The notes beneath the pieces were generated by a model, which was given only the letters and a program-made list of their open reading frames with translations, had not been told where the DNA came from and searched no databases. A program made the translations under genes and the position numbers. 64,000 nt of DNA from CAMLQK01 sp035690865 (GTDB lineage: Bacteria; Patescibacteriota; Saccharimonadia; Saccharimonadales; UBA4665). This document shows positions 51,606-60,733 of the stretch, piece by piece. The stretch spans positions 62,001 to 126,000 of the forward strand of contig DASSKE010000003.1 in assembly GCA_035690865.1 (NCBI GenBank), in the 5' to 3' direction. Position 1 is the first letter of the stretch. Each line of letters begins with the position of its first letter.

Positions 51606-52649
51606 ATGTACAGCATGTTTCGCTCGGCCCGGCTTAAACTCACACTTTTTTATCTGGCGATTCTGTTTGGTTTGAGCTTGGCTTTGACGATCAGCTTTAG
51701 GGTGCTTGCCGAGTATGAATACGCCCAAAACAGCCGTGCCCAATACGGGCTAGTGCAGCGTCTTTTGCTCCGGTATCCGTGGGACACAACCGACCCGGAT
51801 TTTCCTTCTATAAAGCCGGAGGTAGCGTTTGGCAGTATTCAAGACCAGCAACACGAGAAAGTGCGCGAACAACTCAACCAAGATCTGATGCTTATTAATA
51901 TGTTGGCCTTGCTCGTAGGTGGAATGCTGAGCTATTGGTTTGCCGGCCGCACCTTGCGCCCTATTGAAGAGGCGCACGAGGCTCAGACACGCTTTGCGGC
52001 CGATGCCAGCCACGAGCTGCGCACGCCGCTTGCCAGTATGAAGGTAGAAAATGAAGTATTTTTGCGCCAAAAAGAGTTTACGCACGACGAGGCCCGTGAA
52101 CAGATACAGAGTAACCTCGAAGAAGTGCAGCGGCTAGAGCAGCTGGCCAATAATCTACTCGCTTTGGCGCAATACGACCAAGTGGCGCTCGACAGTCAGC
52201 CGGAATCCGCCAAGCAAATAGTTGAAGAAGCTATTAACCAGGTGGCAGTCAAAATTAAAGAGCGAAATGCCAGCATGAAGATAGATGTGGTTGACCGCAA
52301 CATCCGTGCCCACCGCAACAGTTTTGTGCAACTGCTGACCATCTTGCTGGATAATGCGCTTAAATACGGCCCTCAGAGCGGCGAGGTTAAAATTACCGGC
52401 CAAAAACAGGGCAATAGTTATATCTTTCGGATTACCGACCAAGGCCCGGGCATTGCCGCCGAAGACCTTCCTCATATCTTTGAACGTCTTTACAGGGGTG
52501 ACAAAGCCCGTTCCACCAAAACTGGCGGCTATGGTTTGGGCTTAGCATTGGCACGGCAAATTGCCGAAGCGAACAATGCCGATATAGTTGCCACCAACGC
52601 CAAAAAGGGCGGGGCTTGTTTTGAAATCCGCGCCGAACTGACCAAATAG
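51606..52649 (+). CDS. Membrane sensor histidine kinase
   Basis: This 347-residue protein has two membrane helices (about 12-34 and 94-115) enclosing a short extracytoplasmic loop of about 60 residues. The HisKA domain has phospho-acceptor H136 in DASHELRTPLASMK. HATPase motifs are the N box LDNALKYGP, the G boxes DQGPGIAAEDLPHIFERLY and GGYGLGLALARQI. It pairs with the response regulator just upstream. The stimulus is unknown, and the tiny loop suggests it senses something in or near the membrane. Confidence 0.95.
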   Translation: MYSMFRSARLKLTLFYLAILFGLSLALTISFRVLAEYEYAQNSRAQYGLVQRLLLRYPWDTTDPDFPSIKPEVAFGSIQDQQHEKVREQLNQDLMLINMLALLVGGMLSYWFAGRTLRPIEEAHEAQTRFAADASHELRTPLASMKVENEVFLRQKEFTHDEAREQIQSNLEEVQRLEQLANNLLALAQYDQVALDSQPESAKQIVEEAINQVAVKIKERNASMKIDVVDRNIRAHRNSFVQLLTILLDNALKYGPQSGEVKITGQKQGNSYIFRITDQGPGIAAEDLPHIFERLYRGDKARSTKTGGYGLGLALARQIAEANNADIVATNAKKGGACFEIRAELTK

Positions 52650-52675
52650 TCAAAACGCGGTATACTAAAGGCATT

Positions 52676-53353
52676 ATGAGGTTTTATTTTTCTGCCCGAA
52701 CCCGACTGGGTCTTGCGTTGCTCTTTGCTAGCCTGGCAAGTGCGTCGCTGTTTGGCGTGGGTGCATGGCGTAGCAACACTCTCGATTACGTGTATATGAA
52801 CTGGAATCTGCTACTCGCCTGGGCGCCACTGCTTTTTGGACTCTGGCTTGTGCGTATTTTAAAGCATAACTTGTGGTCGAGCTGGCGCGCTTTACTAGTG
52901 AGCGCTCTCTGGCTTGGTTTTTTGCCAAACAGTTTTTATATGATTACCGACTTTATCCATTTAAGCGAATTCAGCCCTGACGAGGTGGTGTTTAGCACGG
53001 TTATGTTGTCGTCATTTATTTTTACCGGCGTATCCCTCGGCTATATTAGCCTCTACACCGTTCACCGCGAACTATTGCAGCGAATGTCGGCCCGCGTATC
53101 AGCGGTGGTTATTGGCGCTGTTCTTTTGTTGAGCAGTTTTGCTATTTACCTGGGGCGTGAGCTACGCTGGAACACTTGGGATATTTTGGCCAATCCCGGC
53201 GGCATTCTTATAGACGTGTCAGACCGTTTGTTGCATCCGAGCCAATATCCCGAAATGTTTGCGGTAACCTACGGTTTCTTTGTGCTTCTTACGAGCTTGT
53301 ACGTGGTGGTGTGGTTTGCTGCTCGTGTGCTACGTAACCAAAAAAGCATCTAG
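52676..53353 (+). CDS. DUF1361 membrane protein
   Basis: This 225-residue protein has about six hydrophobic helices. NWNLLLAWAPLLFGLWL, WLGFLPNSFYMITDFIHL and YLGRELRWNTWDILANPGG are the DUF1361 (PF07099) signature stretches. Function is unknown in all members. It starts 9 bases after TATACT (52661-52666), without a Shine-Dalgarno sequence. Confidence 0.85.
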   Translation: MRFYFSARTRLGLALLFASLASASLFGVGAWRSNTLDYVYMNWNLLLAWAPLLFGLWLVRILKHNLWSSWRALLVSALWLGFLPNSFYMITDFIHLSEFSPDEVVFSTVMLSSFIFTGVSLGYISLYTVHRELLQRMSARVSAVVIGAVLLLSSFAIYLGRELRWNTWDILANPGGILIDVSDRLLHPSQYPEMFAVTYGFFVLLTSLYVVVWFAARVLRNQKSI

Positions 53354-54066
53354 CTTTCTTGTGGCGGCGGGTCTTGTTCGGCGCTGCGCGGCTGAATGAT
53401 AATCTCGGCGCCAATAGACATGGCATAGGCTACCAAGGAGGTGATAGTCGGGCCTACTGTCCGTCCAGAGGCCGAGCTGTCCAAGTCGGCTAAGCCAAAC
53501 TGTTCCATTCTTGATACGACAGTAGGGTCGATGCCTGTGGCTTCGGCGACATCTCCTTGGGCTATCCGCTTCTTTCGTCTGAAATCACTCAGTCCTTTGA
53601 CGAGGACTTGCGCCTCTGTAAGCGCCTCAGCTTTTGATACGACGGTAGTGGCTGCTTTTTCGGCTCTAAAAAGTGGTTTGTTTATGGAGGGGCAGGTGTG
53701 AGGGGCGCCAAGCTTCTCGCGAAAGAGCTGTCCTTGCTCAGTTTCCGAAGGCACATATGCAACGGCGGATCTTTTGCCGGGGCCTTTGGGGCCAGCTTCT
53801 ATAAAATTGGTGCTACAGAGGGTTTTTAAAGTACCCTCCACGCCGCTGGGCGACGCCTTGGAACAGCCAGCCACCTCGTTAATAAAGGCGGCAGGACTGT
53901 CGCCGGCCTCTTCGCGACGGGTCCAGAGGCAGCCAATACACTGCAATATTCTTTGACGGGCGTCGGCTGGCTTACTGTATATGCCTTTTTCGATGAGCAT
54001 GGCCTCTGCCACCGGAGCGCCGCTCCAACTACCAAGGAGTTGTTCGACCGCTTTGCTGTTATCCAT
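53350..54066 (-). CDS. Regulator with C-terminal XRE-like helix-turn-helix
   Basis: This is a 238-residue protein. Residues 155-230 hold a Cro/XRE-type HTH (FRRKKRIAQGDVAEATGIDP, then VVSRMEQFG). Residues 30-115 resemble a winged-helix with RQRILQCIGCLWTRREEAG and a CIGC Cys pair. AGGAG precedes the ATG, with TATAGT upstream, so this is an SD-led gene in contrast to its neighbours. It overlaps the DUF1361 gene by 4 bases at the 3' end. Confidence 0.65.
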   Translation of the reverse strand: MDNSKAVEQLLGSWSGAPVAEAMLIEKGIYSKPADARQRILQCIGCLWTRREEAGDSPAAFINEVAGCSKASPSGVEGTLKTLCSTNFIEAGPKGPGKRSAVAYVPSETEQGQLFREKLGAPHTCPSINKPLFRAEKAATTVVSKAEALTEAQVLVKGLSDFRRKKRIAQGDVAEATGIDPTVVSRMEQFGLADLDSSASGRTVGPTITSLVAYAMSIGAEIIIQPRSAEQDPPPQES

Positions 54067-54153
54067 CTACTTCTCACTCCTTTGTGTAGCAGGTACTATA
54101 CCAGGTTGCCCGCCAAGTGGCTATAAGGGGTAAAATCTGGTATACTACCCCTT

Positions 54154-55839
54154 ATGGAACAATTACACGCGCAGCTTGCTAAAGCTATCACAGAACTCTA
54201 CCCATCTCTTGATATCAAGGCAGAGCTGTCGCGTACCGACGAGCAGTTTGGCGACTACGCGACCAATGTTGCTTTGCAGTTGGCTGGGCGATTAGGGCGC
54301 TCACCTCGCGAGATTGCTACTGAGTTGACCAATAAGCTCTCTGACATTGCGGGCGATACGGTAAAAGATATTACTATCGCCGGCCCCGGCTTTATTAATA
54401 TCCGCGTGAGCGACGAGCAGCTCATCACAACACTTAAAAACGCAACACAGAAGCCGCAGGTGTACAGCGGACAAAAAGTAGTTACCGAGTACTCCGACCC
54501 CAACCCCTTTAAGGTATTACATGTAGGTCACCTGTATACAACGCTGGTGGGCGACGTTATTTCGCGGATTATCGCCGCTACCGGCGGTGATGTGCATCGA
54601 GTTAATTTTGGCGGTGACGTTGGTTTGCACGTTGCTAAAAGTATGTGGGGTATTTTACAGGAGCTCGGCGGCGAGCACCCCGACAAGCTGGAGGCTGCCG
54701 CTGGTGATGACCTCCACAGTCGCTCCAAATGGCTGAGCAGCTGTTACATCCAAGGGAACACAGCCTACGAAGCAGACGAGGCTGCCAAAGCCGAAATAGT
54801 TGCGGTTAATAAGAAAGTGTACGAAGTACATGCTCAAAATGACCACGAATCAGCCTTTGCACGCATCTATTGGACCTGCCGTGAATGGAGTTACGATTAC
54901 TTTAAGGCCTTTTACAACGACCTCGAAGTAGTGCCCTTCGAAAAATATTACCCCGAAAGCGTTACCACGCCTACCGGCATCCAAACCGTACAAGAACAGC
55001 TCAATAACGGCGTATACGAAGAAAGCAACGGCGCTGTCGTATTTAATGGCGAAAAGTTTGGATTGCACACACGTGTGTTTATAAACTCCCAGGGGTTGCC
55101 TACTTACGAAGCAAAAGATGTCGGCCTGATTATGCAAAAATGGCGCGACTATGCTTTTGATTTATCTATTATCATCACTGGCAACGACATTGTTGAGTAC
55201 ATGAAAGTTGTACAAAAGAGTATCGAACAGTTTATGCCCGAACTTACCAAGCGCAGCCATCACTTGGCACACGGCAATGTTAAGATGACTGGCGGTATAA
55301 AAATGAGTTCACGCAAGGGCAACGGCTTGTTGGCGGTAGATGTACTTGACGCCGCCATGGAGGCAGCCCGCGAAGCCGGCCTCGACAATCGACAAACGAC
55401 ACTTGCAGCCGTTAAGTATGCTTTGCTTCGCTCGCGCATCGGCGGAGATATTATCTACGACCCTAAGGAATCGGTAAGCCTCGAAGGCAACAGTGGTCCG
55501 TATTTGCAGTATGCCCACGCCCGTGCCCGCAGTATTCTGGCTAAAGCTGAAGGCGAAACATTGAGCATGCCCGACGGCCTTGACGCCGGCGAACGCAGCC
55601 TTGTCCGAAAAATGAGCGAGTACCCCGAAATAGTTGAACGCGCTGCCAAAGAGCTGCTGCCACACCACCTTTGCACTTACCTGTACGAGCTGGCACAAGT
55701 GTTCAACCGCTTTTACGAGCACAACCGCGTGGTTGGTGACGAACGGCAAGCAGTCCGTTTGCAGCTTGTTGCTTTGTATGCCGATGTGCTGCGTGATGGC
55801 CTTGGTTTACTCGGTATTGAAGCACCAGATCGTCTATAG
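54154..55839 (+). CDS. argS: Arginyl-tRNA synthetase
   Basis: This is a 561-residue class I synthetase. The N-terminal Add-1 domain (about 1-85) is followed by the HIGH motif PFKVLHVGHL near residue 122. The KMSKS equivalent KMSSRKGN lies near 385. The anticodon-binding DALR domain (about 445-561) contains YLYELAQVFNRFYEHNRVV. It starts at the ATG 7 bases after TATACT (54141-54146), so its mRNA is likely leaderless. Confidence 0.96.
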   Translation: MEQLHAQLAKAITELYPSLDIKAELSRTDEQFGDYATNVALQLAGRLGRSPREIATELTNKLSDIAGDTVKDITIAGPGFINIRVSDEQLITTLKNATQKPQVYSGQKVVTEYSDPNPFKVLHVGHLYTTLVGDVISRIIAATGGDVHRVNFGGDVGLHVAKSMWGILQELGGEHPDKLEAAAGDDLHSRSKWLSSCYIQGNTAYEADEAAKAEIVAVNKKVYEVHAQNDHESAFARIYWTCREWSYDYFKAFYNDLEVVPFEKYYPESVTTPTGIQTVQEQLNNGVYEESNGAVVFNGEKFGLHTRVFINSQGLPTYEAKDVGLIMQKWRDYAFDLSIIITGNDIVEYMKVVQKSIEQFMPELTKRSHHLAHGNVKMTGGIKMSSRKGNGLLAVDVLDAAMEAAREAGLDNRQTTLAAVKYALLRSRIGGDIIYDPKESVSLEGNSGPYLQYAHARARSILAKAEGETLSMPDGLDAGERSLVRKMSEYPEIVERAAKELLPHHLCTYLYELAQVFNRFYEHNRVVGDERQAVRLQLVALYADVLRDGLGLLGIEAPDRL

Positions 55840-55867
55840 CCGCATAACACAAAAAGGGAGGGTAGAT

Positions 55868-56269
55868 ATGACAAATGTTGAGCACACCGAGGCGGAGTGG
55901 CGCGAAAAGCTTACGCCTGAACAGTATCGTGTGTTGCGTGAAAAAGGCACAGAAGCTCCTTATACCGGTGCATTACTCAATAACGCCGAGCAAGGCACCT
56001 ACACCTGCGCCGCGTGTGGTTCTGTGCTGTTTGACTCTTCAACCAAATTTGACGGTCATTGTGGCTGGCCTAGTTTTTACGATGCCAAGCCTGGCGCCGT
56101 CGAATTTACCGAAGATACATCACACGGCATGGTACGTACCGAAGTTACTTGTGCTGTCTGTGGCGGGCACCTTGGGCATATCTTTCCAGACGCCCCAGAT
56201 CAGCCCACCGGCCAGCGTTACTGTATAAATTCTGCCGCGCTACAGTTTGTCAAAAGTCAAGAAAAGTAG
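55868..56269 (+). CDS. msrB: Peptide methionine-R-sulfoxide reductase
   Basis: This 133-residue enzyme reduces Met-R-sulfoxide in proteins. Zinc Cys are C47 and C50 (CAAC) and C95 and C98 (CAVC). HCGWPSF is at 64-70, HLGHIFPDAP at 101-110, and the catalytic C119 lies in RYCIN. GGGAGGG lies before the ATG. A longer frame extends upstream over the argS end and is not coding. Confidence 0.96.
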   Translation: MTNVEHTEAEWREKLTPEQYRVLREKGTEAPYTGALLNNAEQGTYTCAACGSVLFDSSTKFDGHCGWPSFYDAKPGAVEFTEDTSHGMVRTEVTCAVCGGHLGHIFPDAPDQPTGQRYCINSAALQFVKSQEK

Positions 56270-56306
56270 TATAGTATGTTCTGAAGTATACACAGGAGAT
56301 GTGTAG

Positions 56307-56903
56307 GTGTCAGAACATGTTTTGCCGTACCAACGTCCGGAATATCAGCGTGATGAAGCGCGGCTCATAGCAGCAAATACAAGAATTGGAAAACTATTGA
56401 GCGCTCATGCCGGCATTGAGCGTACGGTATTAGAGGCGACACAAAGTCACCCTCTCGACATTGACCTCTACCATGACGATATTGCTCCAGCGCTGGCAGT
56501 TGCTGGCGTTGATGTAGGCAATGACTATGGTTTTCCGGTAGCCGCCATACAGCCAGTGCCAACCGAAACGTTCATTCTTACCGATCGCTATGCCCGTATG
56601 ATGACTACAGAGCAGTCGCCAGATGTGCCGCGGGTAGTTTCGTTACATGCTGGTATATCTATTCTGCGGGTAATGCACGAAGCTCCGCGTCCGGCTCAAC
56701 CACAAGGCGCTGAACTCCTTTACGGTGTTTCGGGCATGGATCAAGGCGACGTATTTCTTTGTGCATCCGACACTGGCGACAGCCGGGACATATCAATGCG
56801 CATGGAGGTATACCCCGAAATGTACGCTTACTACGAAGCCTCGATTGCCGTACTGCGCTTTACGACAGCCAAGAGTGTCAACTTGTTTACTGGCGCAGCC
56901 TAA
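56307..56903 (+). CDS. Hypothetical soluble protein
   Basis: This 198-residue protein is not recognised. It is alpha/beta, has no membrane segment, with an acidic helical first half and a beta-rich second half. It starts with GTG, 8 bases after AGGAG. It lies between msrB and orn. Confidence 0.5.
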   Translation: MSEHVLPYQRPEYQRDEARLIAANTRIGKLLSAHAGIERTVLEATQSHPLDIDLYHDDIAPALAVAGVDVGNDYGFPVAAIQPVPTETFILTDRYARMMTTEQSPDVPRVVSLHAGISILRVMHEAPRPAQPQGAELLYGVSGMDQGDVFLCASDTGDSRDISMRMEVYPEMYAYYEASIAVLRFTTAKSVNLFTGAA

Positions 56904-56926
56904 CCGAAAAGGCGTATACTAGTAGT

Positions 56927-57475
56927 ATGAAGGACTTAAAACACGCACGTCCTACAAAACTTTTGTGGGTTGATTTAGAGATGACCGGGCTGGATAGCTC
57001 AAAAGATCTTATTCTGGAGATTGCGGCCGAGATAACCGATTTTGATTTTACGCCGCTTGCTAGTTACGAGGCACATATCGCCCAAGACGAAGCTACGGTG
57101 CGTGCTCGCATGGCAGCCAACCCCTGGTGGGCTGAGTATCCGGCAAACCGCGATGATTTTTTGACAAAATTAGCCACCGGCAAGCCTAGCGGGCAAGTCG
57201 AGCAAGAGCTGATGGCGCTCGTAAAAGAACAATTTGGCGATGAGCCAGCAATCTTGGCAGGCAATTCCGTACATGCCGACCGCAGTTTTATCGAGACGCA
57301 TTGGCCGGAGTTGTTCAAGCTACTCCACTACCGCATGCTTGACGTAACTGCCTGGAAGGTTGTTATGTACGGCAAATACGGGCATGAATTCCGCAAAAAA
57401 GAGACCCACCGCGCATTTGATGATATCCATGAATCAATCGCCGAGCTAAAATACTACCTTTCTTTGCGCAAATAA
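56927..57475 (+). CDS. orn: Oligoribonuclease
   Basis: This 182-residue DEDDh exonuclease degrades short RNAs to mononucleotides. WVDLEMTGLD at about 14-23 holds the first D-E pair, GNSVHADRSFI near 115 the second Asp, and HRAFDDIHESI near 160 the last His/Asp pair. It starts at the ATG 6 bases after TATACT (56915-56920). The longer upstream frame runs through the neighbouring gene and is rejected. Confidence 0.95.
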   Translation: MKDLKHARPTKLLWVDLEMTGLDSSKDLILEIAAEITDFDFTPLASYEAHIAQDEATVRARMAANPWWAEYPANRDDFLTKLATGKPSGQVEQELMALVKEQFGDEPAILAGNSVHADRSFIETHWPELFKLLHYRMLDVTAWKVVMYGKYGHEFRKKETHRAFDDIHESIAELKYYLSLRK

Positions 57476-57500
57476 TGGTATGCTAACGGAGGCTCGTAAA

Positions 57501-57523
57501 GGGCGTGAAGAGCACGCTCTTTA
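57501..57523 (+). terminator. Weak terminator after orn
   Basis: Stem GGGCGTG/CACGCTC around AAGAG, then TTTATT. Confidence 0.45.
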
Positions 57524-57551
57524 TTGACTTTTTGAAATTTGGTTATATAAT
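57524..57551 (+). promoter_or_regulatory. Promoter of the HAD hydrolase gene
   Basis: TTGACT (57524-57529), 16 bases, TATAAT (57546-57551). A leader of about 28 nt with GGTGGTGAG precedes the ATG. Confidence 0.65.
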
Positions 57552-57585
57552 AAAATGTAATACTATAACGGTGGTGAGTATTCTC

Positions 57586-58221
57586 ATGCGAGCAATCCTT
57601 TTTGATATCAGTGGCACAATTTTAGACACCAAGGAACATGTATATCGGCAGTTCGAAGAACTAACCCGGCGTGTTGACGGCGCGCCTGCGAGCCGGCCGG
57701 AAATTGCCGCTGCTATGCAGGGCACACTCGATGACGTTATCCGCACCTTGGTCAAGAATCCTGCTCACTCACACGAGGAGCTGCTTGACCACCACGACAA
57801 AGCGTATGTCGAAACCATGGAACACCTAAAACTGTACCCCGGCGTTGATGAGCTTTTGCCTATCTTGCGTCGTGTTGGCTTCCGCGTTGCTGGTGTGGTA
57901 TCTGGAGATGATCGTATAATTGAAGCATTAGAATCAACGGGCGTGCGCCACTACTTTGATATTGTCGTTACTCCTAAGCACGTGCGCAACGCGCGTCCTC
58001 ACCCAGACAGTGTTCATTACGCTCTTAAGCACATTGGCATCGATCCCGAAGCTGCAATTATCGTAACTGACTCACCCGAAGACGTTCTAGCAGGACGTAA
58101 AGCAGGTGTAGGTAAAACCATCGCCGTGCTGCACGGACTTGAGGCTGCCGAGGTGCTTAAAAACGCCGACCCCGACTATTTTGTAGACGATATTCCATCT
58201 ATACTGGACGTAGTAGAGTAA
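57586..58221 (+). CDS. HAD-superfamily hydrolase
   Basis: This 211-residue protein has motif I FDISGTI (D7, with Ser at +2 in place of the usual Asp), a helical cap (about 16-75), motif II VVSGDD, motif III Lys/His region RPHPDSVHYALKHIG, and motif IV IVTDSPEDVLAG. The layout is that of phosphoglycolate-phosphatase-like subfamily IA. A frame reaching 27 codons upstream lies in the promoter. Confidence 0.85.
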   Translation: MRAILFDISGTILDTKEHVYRQFEELTRRVDGAPASRPEIAAAMQGTLDDVIRTLVKNPAHSHEELLDHHDKAYVETMEHLKLYPGVDELLPILRRVGFRVAGVVSGDDRIIEALESTGVRHYFDIVVTPKHVRNARPHPDSVHYALKHIGIDPEAAIIVTDSPEDVLAGRKAGVGKTIAVLHGLEAAEVLKNADPDYFVDDIPSILDVVE

Positions 58222-58241
58222 AGTAAGCGAGAAAACGAGGC

Positions 58242-58571
58242 ATGATAAGCCATACACAAGTCGAAGAATACCTCCTGAGCTTTCCTAACGCAAAGCTGGA
58301 ATATCCATTTGGCGAGAAAGTCGCCGTGTATAAAGTAGACGATCATATGTTTGCACTTGTGCAAGAGGGCAGTCAGCCGGTACGTCTTAGCTTAAAGTGC
58401 GACCCCCAATTAGCCCAAATACTGCGTGAGCGCTATGAGTCGGTTATGCCAGGCTATCATCTTAACAAAAAGCATTGGAATACACTCTTACTGAGTGGTC
58501 AGCTCCCATGGGACGAGGTGCAGGACCTTATCCGGCTTTCCTATAATCTCGTTGCTCCTAGGCCTAACTAA
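58242..58571 (+). CDS. MmcQ/YjbR-family protein
   Basis: A 109-residue protein of the MmcQ/YjbR (CyaY-like fold) group. EYPFGEKVAVYKVDDHMFAL, LSLKCDPQLAQILRERY and MPGYHLNKKHWNTL are the usual family blocks. Function is not well defined, and a nucleic-acid role is often proposed. It follows the HAD gene by 20 bases. Confidence 0.85.
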   Translation: MISHTQVEEYLLSFPNAKLEYPFGEKVAVYKVDDHMFALVQEGSQPVRLSLKCDPQLAQILRERYESVMPGYHLNKKHWNTLLLSGQLPWDEVQDLIRLSYNLVAPRPN

Positions 58572-58574
58572 TTA

Positions 58575-59225
58575 TTACTGCCCAGGGTCTTCGTTGACCG
58601 TAACGTCGGGAGTATTAAGCTGCGTAATAAGCAATTTTACCTGAGCGCTCTCGTCTTCGAGGAGGCTTTTTAGCTTTGGCCCGGCTACCGTGCTGTCGTG
58701 GAGCGTTTGCGCCTCAGTTGCATAATTATTTAAAGCCTGCGCCATAAGTGTTTTGTAGGTTGAGTCGTACGAACTAGAAGCCTGCGCGTTCTTAAGCTGC
58801 GTTGTAATATCGGTGGTTACTTTACCAGCCAGTTGCTTCTCGCCAATCTTAATGCCATTAGACTGCAAGTAGGCAAGATAGGTCTGTTGCTGGCTTTTTA
58901 GGGTCAAGCCAGTCGTTTGCGAGGAATTAGCCAGCGCCTGCGAACGGATATTGCCGGTTGCCGTGGCAGAAATAGCAATAATTAACTGTTGCGTTTGCGC
59001 CAGGCTGATGAGTTTAGCCTTGTCGCCACCACCACTGTTTAGGAGTGCGCCCGCGAGGCTAATTATGATTACAAGCAGCACCGTTGCACCAGTAATAATC
59101 CCAATCTTCATCTTAAGACTCATACCACTACTTTTAAGCGCATCAAGTGGATTCTTGCTCGGCTTAACCGGCTTTTGCGGATTCATAATAAAATCATACG
59201 GGCTTTGCCCGGCGCCATTGCTCAT
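58575..59225 (-). CDS. Hypothetical single-span membrane protein
   Basis: This 216-residue protein has one membrane helix (about 43-63, IGIITGATVLLVIIISLAGAL) after a hydrophilic Pro/Lys-rich N-terminus. A 150-residue Ala/Gln/Thr/Ser-rich helical ectodomain or coiled part follows (LISLAQTQQLIIAIS, DSTYKTLMAQALNNYA). Function unknown. The start is the ATG at 59225, 6 bases after TTAAAT with extended TGC. An upstream frame start lies in the promoter. Confidence 0.55.
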   Translation of the reverse strand: MSNGAGQSPYDFIMNPQKPVKPSKNPLDALKSSGMSLKMKIGIITGATVLLVIIISLAGALLNSGGGDKAKLISLAQTQQLIIAISATATGNIRSQALANSSQTTGLTLKSQQQTYLAYLQSNGIKIGEKQLAGKVTTDITTQLKNAQASSSYDSTYKTLMAQALNNYATEAQTLHDSTVAGPKLKSLLEDESAQVKLLITQLNTPDVTVNEDPGQ

Positions 59226-59265
59226 ACGGTTATTTAAGCACAAAACTGCCGCTTACGAAACTACA

Positions 59266-60003
59266 CTAGTGCGAAAGCCAGCCGGCATTGGCGCTTCTGT
59301 CAAAGGGGCGTGTTATAGGCGCGGGTTCATTAAAGGCGTACTCGTACAGAGAACGGGTATAGTCATCTAAAAAGTAGCGGAATTGGGCGATAGTGCGGCC
59401 TTTGGCGTTGACTCTCCGGCGCGAAACCGCAGCCGGAGCTTCTTTATACACGCCCAAACTGCGTCGTTCAATGCTTGACCCGCTGACGCCCGGTGTTTCG
59501 TAGGCGTACGGTGTAGGAATAATAACTTCTTCAATGTCCGTAACACCTTGTGAGCGAAAGGCTTTTGCAATGCGCATCAGCGCGTCACCATTGATTTTAA
59601 ATTCGGTCACTGTGAGGACCCGGGCGTCTTCACGTTCGTCAAGGATGTCGACAGCCCGTAAATTGAGGTTCAGCTGCCACTCATGAGCGTCCGCGATGCT
59701 GTTGCGCACATGGTCGCTGCGGCCTGAAGCCATAAAATGCGTTTCTGGCACGGTCTCGATATGGCCGCCGGCCTGGGCAAGGCGCATAAAACGGTGGGTC
59801 ATGAGTGTGGGGAGGCGACCCGAAACATCATCGCCAACCATAATGTCATACGGCTGCGCCTGATGTTTAACCACCAAGCCATGTTCTAGCACGGCAAATG
59901 TCTCAAATTTATTTATCATACTTGAAACGTAGCTATTACCACGACCTTGCCGGGTATAAATGTGCCCCTCTAGATCCTCTTGAAACACCGCCGGACTCTT
60001 CAT
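59266..60003 (-). CDS. Hypothetical soluble protein
   Basis: This 245-residue protein is not recognised. It is alpha/beta with no membrane segment, many Arg and His, and a C-terminal aromatic-rich stretch (RYFLDDYTRSLYEYAF). A weak TATCGT lies 7 bases before the ATG. Confidence 0.5.
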   Translation of the reverse strand: MKSPAVFQEDLEGHIYTRQGRGNSYVSSMINKFETFAVLEHGLVVKHQAQPYDIMVGDDVSGRLPTLMTHRFMRLAQAGGHIETVPETHFMASGRSDHVRNSIADAHEWQLNLNLRAVDILDEREDARVLTVTEFKINGDALMRIAKAFRSQGVTDIEEVIIPTPYAYETPGVSGSSIERRSLGVYKEAPAAVSRRRVNAKGRTIAQFRYFLDDYTRSLYEYAFNEPAPITRPFDRSANAGWLSH

Positions 60004-60090
60004 TTTTCATACGATACCATTTGTTGCAGCTCACGTCAACTGATCAGACATGATACAATTTCACGGTCTATAAGGGGAGAGAATCCAAAA

Positions 60091-60681
60091 ATGAAAAGAG
60101 TAGGAGAAGTATGCGCGGTCGTAGCCGCTACGGGCGTTTTGGCATTTGGTATCTCTGCTGAAACACACGAGCCAACACTGTCTGAGCAAGCGCTGGCCCA
60201 CGAGCGACAGGTGAGCGCGGGTCGCTATACCGGCGGCTGTGTTTTAAAAAAGGTCGTAACCAAAGGCTGGAAGAGGAGCGGCTTACCGCGGCGCGAAGTA
60301 GAGGTAACCGTAGACCTCACGGCCTCAGAAGAAGCTCTTGCTCTTGATAAGGGAAATGATGTGGGGCTTGTGGGAATTGTCGCTGGCCGTGCCGGCATAC
60401 TAAACCAGGGCCATGTGTACAGTATTCAGCCAGAAACACCACTCATGGACATCTCTATTTCTAAAGGCGAAGCGTCGTTTAGCGTTTTGCCGCACAACCG
60501 CCACATGCCCGGCGAGAAGGCGGCAGTGTATGTTCGGGCAATTGCAGCTTCGCAGCATGAGGGCATGACCACTTATACGAGTGCCCGGACATTTTGCGGC
60601 ACCATGGTAGTGGGGGCCGAAAGCGTCTGGAAGCTGGATAGCAGCCGGCCACCGCTTCCTACGCAATTCTGGACGCAATAA
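60091..60681 (+). CDS. Exported hypothetical protein
   Basis: This 196-residue protein has a short signal peptide (about 1-23, VCAVVAATGVLAFGISA). A single beta-rich domain with two Cys (GGCVLKK and RTFCGT) could form a disulfide outside the cell. Function unknown. GGGGAGAG lies 9 bases before the ATG at 60091. A frame starting farther upstream would lie across the promoter region (TACAAT at about 60053). Confidence 0.55.
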   Translation: MKRVGEVCAVVAATGVLAFGISAETHEPTLSEQALAHERQVSAGRYTGGCVLKKVVTKGWKRSGLPRREVEVTVDLTASEEALALDKGNDVGLVGIVAGRAGILNQGHVYSIQPETPLMDISISKGEASFSVLPHNRHMPGEKAAVYVRAIAASQHEGMTTYTSARTFCGTMVVGAESVWKLDSSRPPLPTQFWTQ

Positions 60682-60733
60682 GCGCTCCCGCATCGCTGGT
60701 CTAACAGGGGCGATTAGCGTATACTATACCTAG

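Noticed and set aside
55634..55867. Upstream extension of msrB
   Set aside because: It overlaps argS in another frame. The Shine-Dalgarno sequence is directly before 55868.
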